This document shows, one piece after another, positions 1-8,568 of a DNA stretch of 41,950 nucleotides. This stretch comes from Acinetobacter sp. Its GTDB lineage: Bacteria > Pseudomonadota > Gammaproteobacteria > Pseudomonadales > Moraxellaceae. Made by a program: the position numbers and the translations under genes. How positions within the stretch are numbered: the first letter of the stretch is position 1; the number at the start of each line of letters is the position of its first letter. The stretch is from NCBI GenBank assembly GCA_030152605.1, contig JASLJB010000298.1, positions 1 to 41,950 of the forward strand. The letters are read 5' to 3'. The notes beneath the pieces were generated by a model. The model made no database searches, was not told the DNA's origin, and saw nothing but the letters and a program-made list of their open reading frames with translations.

Positions 1-10
1 ATATCGATTC

Positions 11-823
11 ATGTCAGAATTGCAAGCCACTTATTTAAATACGCCGCCAAAACCGCCACTTGCCAAAGTCACTTTGGGCTTGATCACCATCAATGTGCTG
101 CTCTTTGCTTGGCAAATTCTCAGCGGTGTCGACATCAGCTCGCCCAGTACTGTGGATGCCATGCACTGGGGCGCTGATTATGCACCTTTAACCTTTTTAC
201 AAGAACCCTTGCGCTTATTCAGCAGCATGTTTTTTCACTTCGGCCTGCCACATTTGATGTTCAACATGTGGGCGCTGTATGTGTTCGGCAATTTGGCTGA
301 GTCGACTTTTGGGCGATGGTATTTTTGTGGGCTGTATCTACTTTCTGGTTTGATGGGGAGCTTATTCAGTGGCTATCTCGATATTCAAAACAGCATCACC
401 CTACTGGATCACTTTGATCCTGAACTGGTGCCTCGAGTATCGGCAGGTGCGTCGGGCGCGGTGATGGGACTCGGTGGTGCCTTAACCGCATTGTCATTTT
501 TCCCGCCTTTGGCACAGCAACGCTTTATCTTGGATAAACGCTCGCTACTGACCATCATGGCGATTAACTTGGCTTTTGGATTTTTTGCCTCAGGCATCAA
601 CAATGCCGCACATATTGGCGGCATGGTCATGGGCGCGTTACTGGCACTGGGTTGGTACGCCACACAACACTATAAGCTGCCAAAACTCAGCACTTGGTTG
701 ATCCTGATCTTGGGCGCAGCGCTCAGCTATGCGGTATATCTCTATCTACTCACGCAAGTCGTACAGATTCACGAACTCTGGCAGATGGCACTTGAGCAGA
801 TGCAATTATATCGGGTGGAATAA
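11..823 (+). CDS. Rhomboid family intramembrane serine protease
   Basis: This 270-aa polytopic membrane protein should cleave transmembrane segments of other proteins inside the inner membrane. The rhomboid catalytic dyad is visible: a GASGA motif with the nucleophile Ser148, and His201 in NAAHIGG on a later helix. The first hydrophobic segment is at about residues 20-38, followed by the loop region with FHFG and HLMFNMWAL, in which the conserved His and Asn of the rhomboid fold can be seen. The ATG at base 11 is the first possible start and leaves only ten bases of upstream sequence, so the ribosome binding site and promoter cannot be judged. The natural substrate is unknown. A second, shorter rhomboid lies at 11693-12310. 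Family assignment is firm; the role is not. Confidence 0.93.
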   Translation: MSELQATYLNTPPKPPLAKVTLGLITINVLLFAWQILSGVDISSPSTVDAMHWGADYAPLTFLQEPLRLFSSMFFHFGLPHLMFNMWALYVFGNLAESTFGRWYFCGLYLLSGLMGSLFSGYLDIQNSITLLDHFDPELVPRVSAGASGAVMGLGGALTALSFFPPLAQQRFILDKRSLLTIMAINLAFGFFASGINNAAHIGGMVMGALLALGWYATQHYKLPKLSTWLILILGAALSYAVYLYLLTQVVQIHELWQMALEQMQLYRVE

Positions 824-1154
824 GTGAGATGCTTTGAGCTTATTCACTCGTTATACTCTTCAAGGGTGTAACGCCAAAAGCGTAGACGACTTTAAATACC
901 CAGCTTAATTATCTCCTCGGCAAGTCTGACTGCACTTAATCCTCAGTGAGTGAGATTATTCTTTTACTTTTTTAAAAAAGTAACAAAAACTTTCTTTGCG
1001 CTGAGGGGTACATCCCTATACCTCCCAGCGCAAATAGGCGGCGTCCTGCCGCCAGTATCCAAAACCGTTTATTGATCTTAGCTTCTCTAGAAGCTTATAG
1101 CTTAGGCTATTTAGTTTTGGGCCTAAGCTCAACCAACTCACATGCCCCTGTCCA
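824..1154. other. 331-base non-coding gap rich in hairpins
   Basis: No credible reading frame lies between the rhomboid gene and the 3' end of the ABC permease gene on the opposite strand. The gap holds a series of inverted repeats, listed separately for 961-1060, plus GCTTCT/AGAAGC at 1081-1094 and AGCTTAGGC/GCCTAAGCT at 1099-1129. The two flanking genes converge on this gap, so some of the hairpins may end transcription from one or both sides, although only the A/T palindrome at 964-983 has an obvious T run. Confidence 0.7.
961..1060. repeat. Three consecutive inverted repeats, possible dispersed intergenic element
   Basis: Three hairpins follow one another. First is a perfect 20-bp palindrome at 964-983 (TTACTTTTTT and its complement). 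Second is a long stem at 995-1034, in which TTTGCGCTG pairs with CAGCGCAAA and the interior GGGGTA also pairs with TACCTC allowing one G-U. Third is GGCGGC/GCCGCC at 1037-1053. This dense series of stems is typical of intergenic dispersed repeats in Acinetobacter and Pseudomonas relatives. Only one copy is present here, so its repeat nature is inferred from structure. Confidence 0.55.
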
Positions 1155-3668
1155 CTATTGATTCAATTCCCTCAAGCTTTGTAAGGGCGGTAAATCACTG
1201 AGATAGCCAAGACGATAACGTCCGATCAAGGCACACAGCACGGCCATCAGCGTTGGGAGCAACAACCAGATCTGCGCATGCCACTGCAGATCCAACTGCA
1301 TCCGATGTGCCACGATGGCACTGATCAGTTCAGCAAATAAACACGCCATCAAGCCAGCCACAGCCCCCATAAAGCCAATCTCGATACTCAGCATATTTTT
1401 CAACTGCCGCTTGGATGCGCCAAAAGAGCGTAACAAGGCCACTTGTTTTTTACGTGCATCCATCAACAGATTGATACAGGCCACCAAGACCAGAAAACCT
1501 GAAACACTGACCAACAGTGCCAAGACCCCAATCACCTGCACCAACACATTCACCAAGCGCTTGATCTCTTCCAAGATCAATGACACATCGATAAAGACCG
1601 TATTGGAAAACTGTTGAATCAATTCGATCAATTGCGGTTTTTGCGCCTCGGGTACATAGAAGCTCCCCAAATAACTACCCGCATCGACATCCAAAGTCTT
1701 GGGCGCAAAGATAAAGAAGAAATTTGGGCTAAAGCTTTGCCACTCGACCTGACGTAGATTGACCACCTGACTGTGCAACTCCCCTTCAGGCAAGCTAAAG
1801 GTCAGTTGATCACCGATCTTGATCCCCAATTCGCTGGCTAACTTGGCCTCGACCGAAACCTCACCGACCTGTTGTAGTCGCGCCTCGCCCTTTACGATCT
1901 GGTTATCACTTGGATAATGATCGGTCTGAGTCAGATTGAGCTCACGGCGCAAGGCATTATTTTTCTTGACCAAGTCCGGTGCAAAAGGTTGTCCATTGAT
2001 GCCGACCAAACGTCCGCGAATATTGGGATAGAGCGCAGTCCCCTGCCAAGCATGTGCTTGGAGTTGCTGCTCAAAAGGCTGTAACTCATAAGGCGGTAAG
2101 GCATAAACAAATTGATTTGGCGTGTTTTCAGGGAGCTGTTGCTGCCAACGCTCTAACAAGTCGGTGCGCAGCACCAACAGCACGCTCATCAAACTCAGCC
2201 CCAATGCCAAAGCCGTGATCTGGATCGCAGACTGTGCCGGTACACCGATATAACTGGAAAATCGGTTACGCAGACGTTTCAATCCCGTCAACAACAGCCA
2301 CACCACGACATACAGCAATAGACTCAGCACAATCAGCCCCACCATCACCCATGCGGTCAGGCTGATATTTTCAGTTAAGACCACACTAAAGATGATCAAG
2401 CTGAGCATGCCAGCACCGAGCATCAAACCCCATGAACGGGCTGATTTTTGTGCTTGGCGCAGCACCCGAATCGGTGCGGTATTTAACAGCTCCCATAAGC
2501 TTGGCAACACAAAGCCCAATAACACCACCACACTGGTCAATACCGCGATCGGCAACGGCCCAGTCAGCATATCTAAGAGTGAAAAACTAAATTGTAATTG
2601 TGGAATCAACTGTGACATCAACTGCAATAACAAATAAGCAAAGCCCAAGCCTGCAGCACTGCCCAACACGATCGCAATCGCCACCACGCTCAGCAACAGC
2701 AGTAAGTACGCATATAACATTTGCCCACGACTGGCCCCCAAGCAACGCATCAGCGCAATATGATCTTGGCTCTGCTGTACATAGCGTTGACTGCTCAATG
2801 CAATCGCGATACCACACAGTAAAATGGTCAGAATATTGGCCAACTGCAAGAAGGTTTCCAAGTTTTCAATCGGCTTCATCAAACGCACATTGGCCTGTTG
2901 CGCGGTGCGAAGTTTGAGTGAGCTCGGGCTATCCTCGGCAGAAGCGACTGAGGCATCTGTAGCACCGCCCTCAAGTTCTTGTCTCGGCTGTTGCGCAGCA
3001 TGTTGTGCCTGTTGCTGCTTAAAATCAGCCTCAAATCCCGTTACAGCATCTGCCCCGCCCGCCAATAATAGCCGGTATTCGGCGCGACTGCCGACTTGGA
3101 TCGCTTGAGTACGCGCCACATCTTGCTGTGAAATAATCACTGTGGGTGAAAAACCAGAAAAGCCCATTTCTTGGTTGCTGTCATGTTCGATCAGCGCAGT
3201 GACTTTAAACGAGGCATCCGCGATCTGTACGTTGTCCAATAGCTTCAGCTTGAGTAAATCCATCGCGCGTTGACTGAGCCAGACTTCCCCTGACTGAATC
3301 TGCGCTGCAGCAGGTTGCACCCGCAGCTCACCACGCAAGGGAAAGTTCGACTCAATGGCTTTGACATTGACCATGACAAAGTTGGCATCGGTATGCGCCA
3401 TTGAACTAAACAGCGTGACATGCGACTGTTGCAAATCTCGCTGCTGGGCTGAACGCTGCCATTTTTCCTCAATCGGATATTGATCACTTAGCACCAAATC
3501 AGCGGCTTGCATTTTGGCGGCCTGCACATTGACCGCTTGCTGGATTTGTTGATTACTAAACTTGAGTGCTGTAGTGGCGCTGATCGCCAAGCACAGCGCA
3601 AAGATCAATAAATACAAACCACTCGATGCAAAACTTTGTTTGCGTAATACACTGAATAAGGCGCTCAT
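1155..3668 (-). CDS. ybbP: ABC transporter permease, FtsX/MacB-type (YbbP-like)
   Basis: An 837-aa inner-membrane permease with the architecture of YbbP-like FtsX-domain proteins. There is an N-terminal transmembrane segment (about residues 15-35), a large periplasmic region, a block of helices in the middle (about 270-500), a second periplasmic domain and a last FtsX-like helix set (about 700-830) containing KKQVALLRSFGASKRQ, a typical FtsX cytoplasmic loop motif. A similar loop, HIALMRCLGASRGQ, sits in the first half, showing the internal duplication. Its start overlaps the stop of ybbA by four bases (ATGA at 3665-3668), so the two are translationally coupled. Together with ybbA and the divergent tesA it reproduces the E. 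coli tesA / ybbA-ybbP arrangement. The substrate is not established; lipid or envelope-related export is the usual suggestion. Confidence 0.88.
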   Translation of the reverse strand: MSALFSVLRKQSFASSGLYLLIFALCLAISATTALKFSNQQIQQAVNVQAAKMQAADLVLSDQYPIEEKWQRSAQQRDLQQSHVTLFSSMAHTDANFVMVNVKAIESNFPLRGELRVQPAAAQIQSGEVWLSQRAMDLLKLKLLDNVQIADASFKVTALIEHDSNQEMGFSGFSPTVIISQQDVARTQAIQVGSRAEYRLLLAGGADAVTGFEADFKQQQAQHAAQQPRQELEGGATDASVASAEDSPSSLKLRTAQQANVRLMKPIENLETFLQLANILTILLCGIAIALSSQRYVQQSQDHIALMRCLGASRGQMLYAYLLLLLSVVAIAIVLGSAAGLGFAYLLLQLMSQLIPQLQFSFSLLDMLTGPLPIAVLTSVVVLLGFVLPSLWELLNTAPIRVLRQAQKSARSWGLMLGAGMLSLIIFSVVLTENISLTAWVMVGLIVLSLLLYVVVWLLLTGLKRLRNRFSSYIGVPAQSAIQITALALGLSLMSVLLVLRTDLLERWQQQLPENTPNQFVYALPPYELQPFEQQLQAHAWQGTALYPNIRGRLVGINGQPFAPDLVKKNNALRRELNLTQTDHYPSDNQIVKGEARLQQVGEVSVEAKLASELGIKIGDQLTFSLPEGELHSQVVNLRQVEWQSFSPNFFFIFAPKTLDVDAGSYLGSFYVPEAQKPQLIELIQQFSNTVFIDVSLILEEIKRLVNVLVQVIGVLALLVSVSGFLVLVACINLLMDARKKQVALLRSFGASKRQLKNMLSIEIGFMGAVAGLMACLFAELISAIVAHRMQLDLQWHAQIWLLLPTLMAVLCALIGRYRLGYLSDLPPLQSLRELNQ

Positions 3669-4420
3669 GTCTGCACATCCTCAGCCTGTGCGACAGCTTG
3701 CGCCTGAGTGCGTTCAATCAATTGCCCATCGTGTAATTCAAAATGCCGCTGACACTTGGCCGCCAAAGCAGGATCATGCGTGACCACCACCAAGGTGGTA
3801 CCGAGTTCACGATTGAGATCAAACAGCAACTGTTCAATCTCTTGGGCGGTGTGTTCATCGAGATTGCCGGTGGGCTCATCTGCAAACACAATTTTGGGTT
3901 CAGCGATCAAGGCACGCGCGATCGCAACTCGCTGTTGCTCTCCCCCAGAAAGTACTTTTGGGGTTTGACTGGCCTGACGTTCCAGACCGACTTTTTCTAA
4001 TAGGGCTGTGGCTTTGCGCTCGGCTTGGGCATAATTAAAATCTGCCCTTAAGCGTAAAGGCAGCATGACATTTTCCAGTGCAGTCAGATCTGGCAACAGC
4101 TGAAAGGCCTGAAAAATAAAGCCAATATTTTTTAAACGTAGTAAAGCCCGTTGTTCTTCTTTGAGTTGATGCGTGGCCTCGGCGCAGACATAGAGCTGTC
4201 CGGAACTGGGTTGATCCAAAGTCGCCAATACGCCCAACAGGGTTGACTTACCCGAACCAGACCGTCCTGTGATCGCCACCTGCTCAGCAGGATAAATCTC
4301 AAGATCTAAGTTTTCAAAGATGGTCAATGTCTTATCGTGTAATTGAATCGATTGGGTCAGCTGTTGTGCAGAAATAATCGCCTGTGGCATGATGTCGCTA
4401 CTTGGGTCAAACTGAGTCAT
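3665..4420 (-). CDS. ybbA: ABC transporter ATP-binding protein (YbbA/LolD-like)
   Basis: The 251-aa ATPase subunit partners the FtsX-type permease encoded immediately downstream. All ABC motifs are intact: Walker A GRSGSGKST, Q-loop in IFQAFQLLPDLTALENV, signature LSGGEQQRVAIARAL, Walker B IVFADEPTGNLDE and the switch histidine in VVVTHDP. The sequence belongs to the LolD/MacB-like group that pairs with FtsX permeases. The start is uncertain: a TTG at 4441, the ATG at 4420 (MTQFDPSS) and an ATG at 4390 (MPQAIIS) are all in frame, and none has a clear ribosome binding site. The ATG at 4420 is chosen because it leaves a short divergent promoter region of about 58 bases before tesA. The extra residues before MPQA look dispensable for the fold. 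Confidence 0.9.
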   Translation of the reverse strand: MTQFDPSSDIMPQAIISAQQLTQSIQLHDKTLTIFENLDLEIYPAEQVAITGRSGSGKSTLLGVLATLDQPSSGQLYVCAEATHQLKEEQRALLRLKNIGFIFQAFQLLPDLTALENVMLPLRLRADFNYAQAERKATALLEKVGLERQASQTPKVLSGGEQQRVAIARALIAEPKIVFADEPTGNLDEHTAQEIEQLLFDLNRELGTTLVVVTHDPALAAKCQRHFELHDGQLIERTQAQAVAQAEDVQT

Positions 4421-4478
4421 AAACAGCCCATACCTATACAAAAGTTAAAAAGTGCAAAGGGGAAAAGGTTCTTACAAT

Positions 4479-5108
4479 ATGATTAAAAAACGCGGGATGA
4501 AAAATATCGTACAAGTCTGCATGTTTAGCATGATTTGTCTACTATCAGCCAATAGTTTTGCAAAAAGCATTATGATACTGGGTGATAGTTTGAGTGCCGG
4601 CTATGGCATGCAATTGTCGCAAGGTTGGGTCAGTTTGCTACAAAAACGACTCGATCAACAGTACGCTAAAAAACATCAAGTCATCAATGCCAGTGTCAGC
4701 GGTGAATCCACCAGTGGTGCATTGGCACGTTTACCCAAACTCTTGAGCACCCACCGGCCCGATATCGTAGTGATCGAACTCGGTGGTAACGATGGCTTAC
4801 GCGGCCAGCCCCCACAAATGATTGAAAACAATCTATCCCAGATCATTCAGCAGAGTCAAAAAGCCAATGCGACGGTGTTGATGTTGGGCATGAAGATCCC
4901 ACCCAACTATGGTGCAGCCTATAGCAGCGCCTTTGAAAATAGTTTTAAACGGGTCAGCCAACGCCATCAAGTCAAACTGGTGCCGTTCTTTATGCAAGGC
5001 GTGGCGGGCAATAAAAACCTGATGCAAAAAGACTTGATCCATCCCAATGCCGCTGCACAGCGCATCTTGTTGGACAATGCATACCCTTCGATTAAAGCCG
5101 CGTTGTAA
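4479..5108 (+). CDS. tesA: SGNH-family esterase / acyl-CoA thioesterase I, TesA-like
   Basis: A 209-aa periplasmic SGNH hydrolase expected to cleave esters and acyl thioesters (thioesterase I / lysophospholipase L1 / arylesterase activity). After a cleavable signal peptide ending near SANSFA, the mature part starts with the block I motif GDSLSAGYG carrying the nucleophile Ser. It continues with block II SVSGES, block III GGNDGLRG, and block V DLIHPN, which carries the catalytic Asp and His. The ATG at 4479 is preferred over an upstream in-frame GTG at 4452 because AAAAGG sits about ten bases before it and the signal peptide then has normal length. A nearby ATG at 4497 (MKNIVQ) is also possible. 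It is divergent from ybbA-ybbP, as in E. coli. A strong hairpin follows the gene. Confidence 0.92.
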   Translation: MIKKRGMKNIVQVCMFSMICLLSANSFAKSIMILGDSLSAGYGMQLSQGWVSLLQKRLDQQYAKKHQVINASVSGESTSGALARLPKLLSTHRPDIVVIELGGNDGLRGQPPQMIENNLSQIIQQSQKANATVLMLGMKIPPNYGAAYSSAFENSFKRVSQRHQVKLVPFFMQGVAGNKNLMQKDLIHPNAAAQRILLDNAYPSIKAAL

Positions 5109-5133
5109 ATCAGCCCCTGCCCAAGCCAGTCAC

Positions 5134-5165
5134 AAAAAAGCGATGTCATTAGACATCGCTTTTTT
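5134..5165. terminator. Bidirectional rho-independent terminator after tesA
   Basis: A perfect 14-bp stem (AAAAAAGCGATGTC and its complement) with an ATTA loop is flanked by A and T runs, so it can end transcription from both tesA and the convergent carbonic anhydrase gene. Confidence 0.88.
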
Positions 5166-5247
5166 GCTTGAACATGCTTGAACAAAATTGACTTTAAACT
5201 CAAATACCACAAGCCTATCGAGCAGCACGCAGCTTAAAGCTTAAAGC

Positions 5248-5862
5248 TTAAAAGTCGTAAAAGATCACTTCACCGCTTTCAAGTGAATACTCTGCCCCGA
5301 CCACTTTCAACTGCCCCTTGGCAATCAAGCACTCCAAGACCGCAGAACCATGACGTAGCTGATTAACTGATGCAAACACATTGGATCTGACCGCATGTTT
5401 TGACAGTTTATTGAGGTCATCTTTGAGTTCAGTCTGCATCAAAATTTCAACCGATGGGCGCACGCGATTCACGATCGACATCAAGTTAGCAGACGGTGGT
5501 GAATCTGGATTGGTCAAGGTATCAATGGTGGCCTGAATGGCGCCGCAGTGGCTGTGTCCAAGTACGATCACCACCGGGCAATCATAGCGTTCGGCCGCGA
5601 ACTCAACACTGCCGACCTGTGAAGGTGCAACCACATTGCCTGCGACACGGATCACAAACAAATCACCTAAGCCCTGATCAAAGACCATCTCCGCAGGCAC
5701 ACGTGAGTCGGAACAACCCAATACGATCGCAAATGGGTGCTGATCTTCTGCCATTTCTGCGCGTTGCTGATGCGATAAAACCTGTCGATAATGGGTTTCG
5801 CCACTAACAAAACGTTGATTCCCTTGTTTTAAAAGTTCTAATGCTTCTATTGCAGTGAGCAT
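5248..5862 (-). CDS. Beta-class carbonic anhydrase
   Basis: A 204-aa cytoplasmic zinc enzyme interconverting CO2 and bicarbonate, which supplies bicarbonate for carboxylations and helps pH balance. Zinc ligands are Cys50 in CSDSRVP, His103 and Cys106 in GHSHCGA; Asp52 and Arg54 of the CSDSR motif form the usual catalytic pair. Length and the opening MLTAIEALELLKQGNQRF fit the family. The frame is open to 5922, giving a 224-aa version, but the ATG at 5862 is chosen because GGGAA lies a few bases upstream and it starts exactly at the conserved N-terminal helix. The gene converges with tesA and shares its bidirectional terminator. Family certain; start moderately certain. Confidence 0.93.
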   Translation of the reverse strand: MLTAIEALELLKQGNQRFVSGETHYRQVLSHQQRAEMAEDQHPFAIVLGCSDSRVPAEMVFDQGLGDLFVIRVAGNVVAPSQVGSVEFAAERYDCPVVIVLGHSHCGAIQATIDTLTNPDSPPSANLMSIVNRVRPSVEILMQTELKDDLNKLSKHAVRSNVFASVNQLRHGSAVLECLIAKGQLKVVGAEYSLESGEVIFYDF

Positions 5863-6184
5863 GTGTATTCCCAGTGATGACGTCATGGCTGACATTTTAA
5901 ATTGCAATTTTTTGAAAGTCACTGATAAAAAATAAACTCTGTTACAATTTTTACGACTTCAGTGACATCCCGCGCGAAGCGCAACCCATGTCATGGATTT
6001 AACGCTATTGATTGAATTAAATCATGAAATCTCAAGATTTACGTCTATAAAATCGTTGTGAATCAATAGCATTTGCTAGAAAAATAGACAATAGCCGCAG
6101 TCAATCATCGACTAAAGATAATCAATGCCACCAGAGCTTTCACACTTTTATATAATGATGGATCAACTTTGAGGACAATCTGGT
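5863..6184. other. 322-base intergenic region between divergent genes
   Basis: No gene is supported here. It must carry promoters for the carbonic anhydrase (leftward) and the hydrolase (rightward). A TATAAT hexamer at 6151-6156 is a possible -10 for the hydrolase, but no good -35 lies at the right distance. A 10-bp inverted repeat (6004-6013 and 6061-6070) is listed separately. Confidence 0.6.
6004..6070. repeat. Spaced 10-bp perfect inverted repeat
   Basis: GCTATTGATT at 6004-6013 is exactly repeated in inverse orientation as AATCAATAGC at 6061-6070, 47 bases apart, in the divergent promoter region. It could be a pair of regulator half-sites or the base of a long stem. There is no T run, so it is not a terminator. 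Confidence 0.5.
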
Positions 6185-7207
6185 ATGACCCAACAGCCCA
6201 TCACACCGCGATGCTTTAAGCACCTGAAACAACTTGTGAGTATAAGTGTCTTGTGTGGCCTCAGTGCAACGAGCAGTTTTGCCGCGACGCCAAGCCAAGT
6301 CGATGCGCTAGACTACCAGATCGTACTGCGTGAAGAACGTGCTTGGGCTGGATTGAGTAGTAAAGTTTTACGTGTCGGCGATGTGGTCTGGTCTTATAGT
6401 GAAGGCGGTCAAAAACATCTGCCGACACTGCTATTGATCCACGGTCTGGGCAGTAGTCGTGACTCGTGGAACCCGATCGCGCATGCACTCACCCCCTATT
6501 ATCATGTGATTATTCCGGACCTTCCGAGCAGCGGCGAAACCAAAGTACCGAGCGACTTTGACTACTCGGTACCGAATGTCACCGAACAACTCAGACGTTT
6601 TGTTGAAACCGCGCAGATTCCGAAGGATCTCAATATTGCTGGCCATTCTTTGGGTGGCACCATTGCCATGTTTTATGCTTCACAGTATCCCTTTGATACG
6701 CAAAGTTTAATGTTGGTGAGTAGCGGTGGATTGTTTAAAACCAACAGTACCGCTTATCTAAAAAATCCAATTTATCTGAAACAGCTTTTAGTTTCTCGCG
6801 AAGGTGATCTAAATTATGTCAAAAAGAAAGCCATGTATGCTGCGCCCTTTGTCCCCAGCATGATCAATAAAGCCCAAGAACAACTGTTGATCTCTCAAGC
6901 GGATTCCACCGCCAAAATCATCAATCAACTCGATGAGCTCAACAAGCTGTATACCACTGCATCTTATGCCAAAATGGCCAAAAATATCGAAGCGCCGACC
7001 TTGATTGTTTGGGGTCAACAAGATCAAATCGTCAATGTCGAAGTGGCGCAAGAACTTAAAACCATGTTGAAACGCGCAGATGCGCCTGTCATATTAAACC
7101 GCGTCGGTCATGTGCCGATCTTAGAAGCCCCCGAACGTGTGATCCAAAGTTACTTGCCTTTTTTACAACGTAGTATTCAACAAAAAAATCCGTTAGCAGA
7201 CAACTAA
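6185..7207 (+). CDS. Secreted alpha/beta-fold hydrolase, lipase-like
   Basis: A 340-aa alpha/beta hydrolase with an N-terminal signal sequence (hydrophobic stretch LVSISVLCGLSATSSFA, cleavage probably after FAA), so it acts in the periplasm, the outer membrane or outside the cell. The oxyanion-hole region LLLIHGLGSS is followed by the nucleophile elbow GHSLGG (Ser155). A later Asp in VWGQQDQIV and a His in NRVGHVPILE complete the triad. It resembles Acinetobacter lipase/esterase proteins, but the substrate cannot be read from sequence, and other alpha/beta hydrolases (haloperoxidase-like, meta-cleavage-like) share the motifs. AGGA at 6172-6175 lies nine bases from the ATG. The next gene starts 27 bases downstream on the same strand, so the two are probably co-transcribed. 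Confidence 0.88.
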   Translation: MTQQPITPRCFKHLKQLVSISVLCGLSATSSFAATPSQVDALDYQIVLREERAWAGLSSKVLRVGDVVWSYSEGGQKHLPTLLLIHGLGSSRDSWNPIAHALTPYYHVIIPDLPSSGETKVPSDFDYSVPNVTEQLRRFVETAQIPKDLNIAGHSLGGTIAMFYASQYPFDTQSLMLVSSGGLFKTNSTAYLKNPIYLKQLLVSREGDLNYVKKKAMYAAPFVPSMINKAQEQLLISQADSTAKIINQLDELNKLYTTASYAKMAKNIEAPTLIVWGQQDQIVNVEVAQELKTMLKRADAPVILNRVGHVPILEAPERVIQSYLPFLQRSIQQKNPLADN

Positions 7208-7234
7208 CAGCTTGGCCTCAGGAGGGCTGTGTTT

Positions 7235-8350
7235 TTGAAAAATCCCATGATTGAACAATTGATTGATGCACAGCTCGATTTTCTGGCGCAGTGTTTTCAT
7301 CAATCTGAAAACCTAGAGACTGAATTTGTCAGTTTTTATCATTGGCTCAGAAAACAACAATTACAACAACTCTGGAGCTTTGAACAAATCCACGGCTTGA
7401 TTGAACAACAAGTGTTGGCCACGCCTGCCAGTGATTTCCTGATTGAACAAATCGCCGATCATATTCGCTTTGCCTTGGTTCACCCTGCCAACGAGCACAC
7501 GCATATTGAAGATGTGATTCCGGTGCTGACCATCGATCAAATGGCCTTATACATTGCCAGTAAAAGTTCGCATCGTCAGAAATTGATTGCGCAATTTACC
7601 CAACATCCGGCCTTCTCAGCCATGTTGACCGAATTGATCCAACATTCGATTCAAGACTACGTCGACAACTCGATCGTGAACAAGAAAGTTCCCGGTGTGG
7701 GGCGCTTTATGAAGATGGGTAAATCCGTGCTCGAAAGCGTGACCGACACCAACTTAGACGATACCGTAAAGCATTATCTACAAAAAAATATCATCAAAAT
7801 CAGTCAACTCAGTGAACAAGTCATCAACCGACATTTTGATGATCAAAAACTCTACCACTTCCAAGCCAATCTCTGGCACAAAGCCAAAAAGATGCCACTG
7901 TCGGCGATCAAAAACTATATCGAGGTCCAAGATCTGCCGACCACAGTGAAATTCGCTCAGCAGATTTGGGATCATCTCCGTCAGACCGACTATCTTAAAC
8001 AGCAGGTCCATGATGGCGTCTATGCTTGGTATGTGCGTAACCAAGAACGTAGTTTCGATCTGATGCTCCGAGACCTGAATATTGATGAAGCTTTGGTACA
8101 GCAACAGCTACAAGCGCTGCTCAATCCGGTGATCCACAGCATGTTGTCACAGGATTATTTACGTGGACGTGCACGAATTTATCTCGAACAGTTCTTCTAT
8201 GCCGACAGCACCGTTGCACTGCTACAACAGCTGCAAACTCAGCACAGCCAACAAACTCAGCAAAACCCACAAACCGCAGCAACAGCAACACGAGAAAAAT
8301 CTGAAACACCCGCGTTAGATGCGACGCAGCAAACTGAAGCGTCTAGCTGA
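7235..8350 (+). CDS. Uncharacterised 371-aa protein, probable TTG start
   Basis: I do not recognise a family. The product is a soluble-looking, mostly helical protein without signal peptide or membrane segment. It is rich in Gln, His and aromatic residues (for example WLRKQQLQQLWSFEQIHGL) and ends in a low-complexity Gln/Thr/Ala tail from about residue 325. The central region contains VNKKVPGVGRFMKMGKSVLE. The start is probably the TTG at 7235, because a full AGGAGGG lies eight bases before it (7220-7226). A GTG at 7229 is too close to that site and the ATG at 7247 too far. It follows the lipase-like gene after 27 bases and is likely in the same operon, which hints at a linked role, but no function can be assigned. 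Confidence 0.8.
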   Translation: MKNPMIEQLIDAQLDFLAQCFHQSENLETEFVSFYHWLRKQQLQQLWSFEQIHGLIEQQVLATPASDFLIEQIADHIRFALVHPANEHTHIEDVIPVLTIDQMALYIASKSSHRQKLIAQFTQHPAFSAMLTELIQHSIQDYVDNSIVNKKVPGVGRFMKMGKSVLESVTDTNLDDTVKHYLQKNIIKISQLSEQVINRHFDDQKLYHFQANLWHKAKKMPLSAIKNYIEVQDLPTTVKFAQQIWDHLRQTDYLKQQVHDGVYAWYVRNQERSFDLMLRDLNIDEALVQQQLQALLNPVIHSMLSQDYLRGRARIYLEQFFYADSTVALLQQLQTQHSQQTQQNPQTAATATREKSETPALDATQQTEASS

Positions 8351-8422
8351 GCTGATTGAGCAATAGCAACGCGCCTCAGCTCACTACGCAATTCCCGCAA
8401 CGCAACGTACAACGCCCGCAAT

Positions 8423-8484
8423 ACACAAGACAGAATGTACAATGCCAAAGCATGATTACTCAGCTTTGGCATTGTGTCTTGTGT
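8423..8484. repeat. Long imperfect inverted repeat downstream of the 371-aa gene
   Basis: ACACAAGACA (8423-8432) pairs with TGTCTTGTGT (8475-8484), and inside it AATGCCAAAG (8441-8450) pairs with CTTTGGCATT (8464-8473). The two stems are joined by an 8-base bulge on one side and one base on the other. It lies between convergent genes. There is no T run, so if it ends transcription it does so without the classical signature. Confidence 0.65.
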
Positions 8485-8568
8485 TGCGGAGAGATCTCAG
8501 CGGGTCACAATATAACGTTGATAGCACAAGTCTCCAGCCAATCGTTAAAAGCAAGCTCGCCTAAAAAC

